The notes under the pieces are model-generated. The model saw only the letters and a list, made by a program, of their open reading frames with translations. It did no database searches and was not told where the DNA came from. This document shows, piece by piece, positions 57,194 to 64,000 of a DNA stretch of 64,000 nt. Positions within the stretch are counted from its first letter, which is position 1, and the number at the start of each line of letters is the position of its first letter. The position numbers were made by a program, and so were the translations under genes. The DNA lies in NCBI GenBank assembly GCA_023614405.1, contig CM042688.1:71534253-71598252 (forward strand). Direction: 5' to 3'. This DNA is from Avena insularis (Eukaryota > Streptophyta > Magnoliopsida > Poales > Poaceae).

Positions 57194-58030
57194 CATGGGA
57201 TCCGTCATCCTGGTCGAACATCAGATAGCAACTGGTGTTAGAAGCTGCCCGAGGGCCAAAAATCACAACTTTACTGGCTTAGTTTTTAGAAACAGCAGAT
57301 CCGCCGTCTAATTACACATAGATGCCTTGTAAATTCCTTCTTCCATCTCCCTGTTCTCAATCGTCCTTAGCAGCTGAAAGCTTACACATGCACATCCAAT
57401 CTCCAATTAAGTAGCTGCTTAGCTAACCTGAAAACAACACGATATACTTGTTGAGTTCATTCTATTACCAAGAACATCATAATGAACTGGATAAGAAATC
57501 ACTGTTCTGTGCTTGCAAGTTGCAACAGCTTCTAACAAGATCAAACAGGGGCTTGATACTGCTGCACTGTATAGAAGTCGAAACTAGTTCCATTGATCCT
57601 AAGAGGGTGTTTGGATCAGGGGTACATTTTTCAAGGAGTTATGGTATTTGGTTCAAAATGTAACTAAATACTGAAGCTCCTCAAAACAATACCCCTCATC
57701 CACATATCCTCTGAATCTTGATAGTAAATACTTTTATCTGAAAGAAGCAGAATATCATATGCTTTATTAGCCCCTTCCTACAAATTAGACCTCCTTGACA
57801 AAGCTCATTGGTCATGCCATTAACTTACACAAAAAATACTGCAGGTTCTCTATTATATTAGTGCAATACTTATAAAAAATGACGAAAAACCAAATGAACA
57901 TTTTGAATATGTTTAACATTCCATAGTTCTGAATGACAGCAAAGTCTCTACTGATAAATGATCATCACTCAAATGCCAGAAGATGCAAACCGACATAGCT
58001 GAATAACAACTTAGTTTGTATAACAACTTT
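57194..58030. other. Intergenic sequence, nothing recognised
   Basis: AT-rich, with frequent stops in all frames. A 71-codon frame at 57448 has no recognisable motif. Confidence 0.5.
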
Positions 58031-58031
58031 G

Positions 58032-58250
58032 TTAGCCTAGCTCACTTGGATGAGGGAGTGGATATACACTCCAAGCACTAGGGTTCAAATCCTCATTGGA
58101 GAGTTTTTTTGGTTCAGGTTATTTTTCATAGGATTTTTGTTGTTTTGGCCACGTGGTTGATGCCACTGGTGTAGTGGTGTGGTATGTACTTTGCGCCGTC
58201 TTGCATTCATCTTCTAATGTACAATGGCATATATTTAAATGTGTGTCTGC
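58032..58250 (+). mobile_element. tRNA-derived SINE-like element
   Basis: TAGCTCACTTGGA (58038-58050) fits the polymerase III box A, and GGGTTCAAATCC (58081-58092) fits box B. They are about 30 bases apart, as in a tRNA. The acceptor stem is not intact and the sequence continues past the tRNA-like part, so a SINE head is more likely than a tRNA gene. The 3' end and TSD were not identified. Confidence 0.45.
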
Positions 58251-58390
58251 TTGAGAAAAAATAGATGATGCAGTTCATCCTACATGTTCCTTAATTTGGT
58301 CTATAAAAAGTTAAGAAGGTTATAGTTTATTTTATTACAAAAAAACTTTTTGAGAAGGAACACACTAACACAAATTGCAGGGACCAAAGC

Positions 58391-60377
58391 TTACTTACGT
58401 TTCAAAATATGTTGTCTCCTCCGTGTCCGAGTGTTCCTTCGAGCACAGCAGAAAACAAAAATACATACAACAAGACCCAGTTCGATGACTGCAGCCATTC
58501 GTAATCCTGCAAACAGGGCAATTGAAATCACATGAAAATACATATTCTGTTCCAGAAGCAGCTACATCTAAAAATATGGCATTCTGAAGAGGGAGTACCT
58601 CCTAGCTTCTGGATAAGATCTTCTATGTCTAGTTTATGTTCACTTTTAATTACATTCGTACCATCTAAATGTGCTACTGACAGCTCGCTAACACCATTGT
58701 CAGCCTCAGTAGTATCATGTCTGTTTCTACATGTGTTCGGACAATGGACGCCACTTTCATACTCATCACTTCCGTCACAACAGTCTGTGAACATAGAAAC
58801 ACTGTAAATGTTTCTGCTGATGACAAATGCGGTCCAGTAAATACTAAATACAATAGTAGTTAAGGATATGAAAGCTACAGCCTCCTGATATTGTCTTCAT
58901 ATAGTCTACAAAATCAGTAGCATACCACATATGTTGTCATTCACAAACGACGAGAACAGGAGACGAGGATCATCTCCAGTATTTGTACAGTAAAATTTGC
59001 CTTCTGGACAAGCCGAAGTACCTGCATAACGCAAATAATGTGAATTAAACATTACATAGTGAGTATCTTGGCCATTGCTGTTAGTGAAAAGGGAAAAAAA
59101 TGCTTGCCAGAGTTTGTAAAGTGAGCTAGAATTTCACGAACGAACATGTTTACTTCCATTGTAAGTAACGTATTTGGTTTGAAAGCCCTATGTGCTCTAC
59201 GTCTAGAGGATCTACAAATCCCCCCTGCTTATACACAAACTTTCCAAGGCCATAATGTGACTACATATCGTGGGCCAATGGGGTGTGAGGGATGTGGCCC
59301 CTCTCCTTTATCTTCTCGGCCTGTTTAGCCAAAGACTAATTCCAACGTTGGTTTCGGTCCCCCGTCACTCAGCGCACATTACTTAAGGAGAGAGATTGTA
59401 TCCCTCACGAGCCTAACATTCTTGTGAGGATAAACCTGACACCAAAAATAGCGATCAAGCGGAGCGCTGAAATGGACAGACGCCACTGCAGGATGATGCT
59501 GGTCATCGGACATTGCCAGTGGTGTCTTGAAGGATACTCACCTACATGACCATCTTTTTCAAACCTGCACCACGCCAACTCCAGGCAGGCACGGGACTGT
59601 GCATCGACTCCAGCAATGGCAACTCCGGTTGCTGGTAAGCCCCTAAACCCCTCTGTTAATGATCAATTCGGTGTTCTAATTTCCTAGGCATACAGTCTAA
59701 TGAAGTTGATTCTAAAGTTAGTATGCAATAGCCACAAGCATTGCTGTTAGCACAAAAAACAACAGGTGTGGCAAAACACTTGTAATAAACTCTGCGGTAG
59801 TGAAGAGGTTTAATATCTCATTTCGACCATTACCTAAAAAGACCTGCAGAGTGCAGACGACTGTTAAACTAACACATTTTACTTTCACCAAGTTTGGCGA
59901 ATTCCAGAGCTTCAGCTTGTGTAACTAAATCCACCAGAGTAGTATCCAACCGCGATTTTTTTTCCACCAGATCTAATCACAGTAATTAAATATACCAGAT
60001 CTACACAGTTCGGCACTTCGCAGCTTAGTTCGGGTAGATATCCAAGACAGAGATGTGAAAACCTGGCTCGTCGGTTCCATCGGCGCAATCGCAGTACCCG
60101 TCGTTGAGCCGGCTCTTGGGGAATGAACCTGAGCCGTCCCTGCAGGCGATCACCTGCGGCGCGAAGTACGCCTCGTCTGCAGGAACGATTTGGTCATGAA
60201 GAGAGGAGAAAAGACATGCGGGGTCAAGGCGTATGTAGGATTTTCTCAGTTACCCTGGGGAGAAACGCCGACAAGCGGTGGCGCGGCGGCGCCGGCGCCG
60301 GCGCCAGCAAGGAGGAGAAGGAGGAGAATGCCGGGAGCGGCCGAGCAGACCAGGAGACGACTTTGTTGTTGAGGCAT
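58391..60377 (-). CDS. Short glucosidase II beta-like protein with C-terminal transmembrane segment, five exons
   Basis: Exons (minus) are 60377-60254, 60176-60063, 59021-58926, 58784-58599 and 58506-58391, giving 211 residues. All internal junctions have GT-AG ends and phase 1. Residues about 1-32 form a signal peptide ([15 protein letters not shown]). Residues about 42-125 match the N-terminal cysteine-rich part of glucosidase II beta/[51 protein letters not shown], with Ca2+-binding DGTDE and DGSDE. After an acidic linker, [15 protein letters not shown] is a membrane helix followed by a basic tail ([17 protein letters not shown]). The usual glutamate-rich middle and mannose-6-phosphate-receptor-like C-terminus are missing. 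Small plant PRKCSH-like proteins of about this size exist. The last exon overlaps a strong donor (GTAAGT, 58397-58392), so an extra 3' exon is possible. Confidence 0.82.
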
Positions 60378-60560
60378 CTTCTGCCGTTGGATGCGACTGC
60401 CGGTGCGTTCATTGGTCCGGATCTCGAGTTCGATCGGGTACAGTTCAGCATCATTTTTTTTTCTGTTTCCGGATCTGCGAATCTAATCAGCCACGGCGTA
60501 CTTAGATGTGTATGTAAAGTTTAATTGTGCAGACCAAGCCTGGATTCTTTCCTTGAAATT
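60378..60560 (-). promoter_or_regulatory. 5' UTR/promoter region of the glucosidase-beta-like gene
   Basis: It is the sequence directly upstream of the ATG. No clear TATA box, telo-box or other plant element could be assigned. It becomes repeat-like beyond about 60560. Confidence 0.35.
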
Positions 60561-61180
60561 TCACCGATCTATTAATAATCATCGGCAACAGTACAAATAA
60601 GCCTAAGAATAATAAAAATTATAAATAGAGTACAAATACTGGCATAAGCCGAAGATGCACTATTGTCCTCGCCCCTCCATCACCGGAGCCTAGCAAATCT
60701 TGTTGTAGTAGAACTTGTTATAGTAGACAGAGTACTAAGACCTCGAAGAAACCAGTGCATCAGAGCCGTAACCATCACCGAAGATGACAATCGTAGATAA
60801 GAAGAGAATGACCTCAAAACACACCAAAGAATATGAAAAGCGACCGGATCCCAATAGATCTGTCAGACACGACTCCACGTGCCTCACCTAGCGCTAGATG
60901 CATCACCAGAAAGAAGATAGAGCAGGAAGGATATTATTCTGACACCAGGACGTAGCCGTGCCTCAACATTCTGAAGAAGACATTAAAAGCAGTCTAAACA
61001 AGGAATGTGAACCTTCCCGTCGGCGGGAGGCCGTGGTCCTCCACACCTTCGAGGCACCAAGGCCACCGGAGGAGGAGCAGACCGGTGACATCGCTGGCCA
61101 GAGGGACAAAATCCTATATGGGTGTACATCGCCGCCACCTCACATGTATCACACGTCGTATACCCGGTTCGCGGGTTCGC
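60561..61180. other. Possible LINE 3'-end remnant
   Basis: It resembles, in reverse orientation, the repetitive 3' parts of cereal LINEs: ATTAATAATCATCGGCAACA followed by GTACAA, then GC-richer sequence ending near GGGACAAAATCC. No RT motif is readable, so the assignment is weak. A plus-strand 80-codon frame (60958-61200) has no known domain. Confidence 0.35.
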
Positions 61181-61303
61181 TAAGTTTGGATCCTTTGTAG
61201 GTGTGTTTCATGGTTATTAATAGGAAAACCATGTAGGAATATATTTTTAGAAATTAGTAACATGAATTGTTTGATTGCACCACAAGAAAACCCTAAAATT
61301 GTA

Positions 61304-61337
61304 GTCCCTCCGACCAAAATTAATGGATCAGAGGGAG
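61304..61337. mobile_element. Internally deleted Stowaway remnant
   Basis: It has GTCCCTCCGACCAAAATTAA next to GATCAGAGGGAG, both ends of a Stowaway-like repeat, with TA flanks (61302-61303, 61338-61339) and only 34 bases in total. Confidence 0.55.
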
Positions 61338-61339
61338 TA

Positions 61340-64000
61340 TAGAAATTAGGTACATGTCGTACATAGATACTTATGAAAATTTCTAGGAAATCTAACCTCT
61401 TGCTAGAAATCATATGAAATTGTAGTGTAGGAAAGCAATATGTAGGAGTTGGAGAGTTGGTTCCTTAGATTCAAATGGCCTCTATAGTGGGGAAAAACTA
61501 TGGACCGGAGTTCTACAAATTTCCTTCCAAAATCCTTTGAACCAAAGAGGCCTTGAAGAGGAAGAACAAATTGTGAATGTATATGTGGCACTAAAAAGCT
61601 CATGTCATATCGTGTATAGGAGTGTATTTCAATGGAGTTTGTATTTAGTGCAAATGTCACGAAATGCCTAGATTATGTTAATGTGATTACTAGTAAATCA
61701 CCAATCCGCTCGTTTTATAGAAGTTCAAAATGATTTATGACGTATGTTTAATAAATAAGCTCCAGAAATACTCCAACTTTCAAAAAGAAAGTAACTTTTG
61801 GACTTATGTGCACTGAAATTCACGCTATTTAAAGAGTTACTAGTTAAATGCTCATGCGTTGCAACGGGAAAAAAACATGAAGAAATGTCGTTTTATTTTG
61901 TCAAGCATTGTAAGCACGGTGAATTGTAGTTTATCGCTCTTACTAACTCTGTTAGGCTAAACATGTTTTATTTTTGTCCTTTTTATAGTTTTCACCCTGT
62001 CATGACTTAGCACAAAATCATCAATTTTCCACCATATTAGTATTTTTTTGCATATGATAATTAGAAGCACTTTGATTTTGTATGTGCGTCAATAACAAGA
62101 TCCTAATTCATTGTCTAAATCAATTCCCACAAGTGCGAAAGAACACAAATTGCAAAGCAGCGAGAAAATAATATAGTCTCTCTTTTTTTATACACTCGCA
62201 ATAATTTTTAATAAGAAAATACATTATATATAGCGTATATAAAATTACATTGACAATTCAATACCATGCATACAACAGATTGTTCTAAAATCCAATCATT
62301 ATTTTCTGTTTCTTTCATCTCGTAAGTGATGTTTTTAGGGTAAGCATATGCGTCTTAAAGATGAATTCGATCAAACACTTTATTACACCATAAAACTGAA
62401 AGCACATGCATATAAGTGCAAAGACTGGACACACAAAAAATGCTTATAACTTTTTTAACATAAAAAACAAACCAGATAAGATGTGACCACTGCACGTCTT
62501 CCATTCATGTTTAACAAATAAAATCATCGGCCATGGAAATTTTGTATCCTGAAAATGTGAAAATAGCACAAGCAAGTACTACTACTCTCTAAATTATTCC
62601 TAAACAATTTAGTCAAATTTGCCATATCAAATTTGTCATACTAAATGGCAAATTTATAGAATACGCTTGACAATTATACAACACAGATGTCTTGGATTCA
62701 GATCTTACGAGGACATAACATAAGTACTCCAAATATGACCATACACAAACTATATAATAAATACTCATTCTCACTAATTATTGTGTTCAAGGGATCTACA
62801 CATGCATACAGTGTTACTAAAACTATTTTTCTTTGGCTCATCTAATTGAATGTTTGTGTGATAAAAACATAAAAAGAAATTTTAATAAACCGCATCATGT
62901 TGCAAGAAGTGAAAGAAACAAATTCAACGTATTTTAATATACAGAGGTATTTCTTCCCTTCCTGAACGAATTTTCATGAAGATCTTCTATTTTTATATAC
63001 CTCTATTAAACTGCTCATTGCATGATTACGCGAGAGATGAACCAGTAAAACTATCACAACGCTTTTCCTGAACATAGTTATATTCAGAAAGAAATTTGAA
63101 CCAAATAAATAGAAAAAATGTTTAGTTCTCTGTAGAATAGAAGATCTTCTATATGCATTAGCCCCGGATGATGATCATAGGACCTTTGAGAAATTGTATC
63201 GCAAATACCGGTGGCTCCTTTGCGTGCAACAAGAGGCTTCGACATCGACAAAAACAGACCCGTCCACCATAAATACCCACTAGTCAGATGCCACGGTATG
63301 TCAGGAACTTAAATAGATTGCCTACCAGGTCATCCATCTTTCTCTATCTTTAAAATTTAAACAGAGAGAATTGCAACAAAAATGGTTGACGAATTGTTAT
63401 GAGATGCATGGTTTACATGTCACTTTTAGATTAAGTCAAGCGACAAAGAACATACACCTATTTGAGCTACTTAAAATTTCATCGATGAATTGCATCACAT
63501 TCTATGCACAAACCCAATATGATAATGTGTTCTGCGCTTTTTTAGTTCGAGCTTCATGCTATTCCAGTTTTTGTTTAGTAAGAGCTAGAAGTAGAGCGGG
63601 TCATGCCTAGACCTTAACCCTCCCATGATTTCAAAGATAAAAACGAAAGAGTGAACCGGTTGTTAATTAGCATCTCCATTTTGATTCAAACAACATGGTA
63701 TCGACAAAATTTAAGTTGGCAATCTCATCTTCGGCATCACAATATTTACTAAATACACACTTTATCATACCGTCATACCCATTAATATGCTCAGTAGTAC
63801 GTTTGTACAAGAGAGTTAAGAATACAAGGATTAAAATATATGAAAACAGTTAGTTGTTACATTTGATGAGTGGAATACCAGGAACTCTAAAGAGACAAAA
63901 CTGAATTTAAGATTTTTTTCCAAACAACAAAGTTTATAACGTAACAGATGATACCAACCAAAAGAGGATTCCGTTTCGTCAGTACAAGCACGACAGGCAA
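61340..64000. other. AT-rich intergenic DNA, no gene recognised
   Basis: All frames are short. A palindromic CGTTGCAACG occurs at 61857-61866, within a sequence (TGCTCATGCGTTGCAACGGG) that looks like the end of a repeated grass element, but no partner end was found. Nothing else can be supported. Confidence 0.5.

Noticed and set aside
58032..58100. A functional tRNA gene
   Set aside because: Boxes A and B are present, but the acceptor and anticodon stems are not complete.

Overview
The window looks like a piece of a large grass nuclear genome, most probably a Pooideae/Triticeae-type cereal (wheat, barley, rye or oat relatives). The evidence is the dense nesting of Ty3/gypsy and Ty1/copia LTR retrotransposons with cereal-type termini, Stowaway MITEs with CTCCCTCC ends, and two intron-containing plant housekeeping genes. 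No bacterial-type operons, origins or CRISPR arrays are present.

Bases 1 to about 50218 are one nested retrotransposon stack, reconstructed from terminal repeats, primer binding sites and target-site duplications (TSDs). The oldest visible layer is a chromovirus-like gypsy element on the minus strand (called D, 42259-50218). An Athila-like element (C, 40039-42258 visible, plus strand) sits in the integrase end of D. A Tat/Retand-type gypsy element (G1, plus strand) is inserted in C. G1 spans 1-40038 and has itself received three insertions: a copia solo LTR (934-2624), an Athila-like gag-protease element on the minus strand (A, 2829-11541), and a non-autonomous copia element (E, 19877-37892, perfect GATAT TSD). 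Element A carries a 5S-rRNA-containing Cassandra-like insertion. Element E carries a tandem pair of gag-protease elements sharing an LTR (B and truncated B', about 24317-34253). All pol genes are broken. The only long intact retroelement frame is the 640-residue gag-protease of B.

Bases 50219-64000 are a small gene island with low-copy DNA, MITEs and old repeat remnants. It holds a complete four-exon gene for ribosomal protein eL20/L18a (54882-56046, minus) with telo-box and site II promoter elements. Next to it lies a five-unit tandem array (53491-54459, plus strand) that folds like H/ACA snoRNA genes. A five-exon gene (58391-60377, minus) encodes a short glucosidase-II-beta-like protein ending in a transmembrane segment. 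The rest is AT-rich intergenic DNA.

The signals most worth checking are the H/ACA-like tandem cluster beside the ribosomal protein gene, the mosaic LTR of element A (upstream part like B, downstream part like C, changing near the TATA box), the spliced antisense gene of G1 split by copia insertion, and the membrane-anchored glucosidase-beta-like protein.
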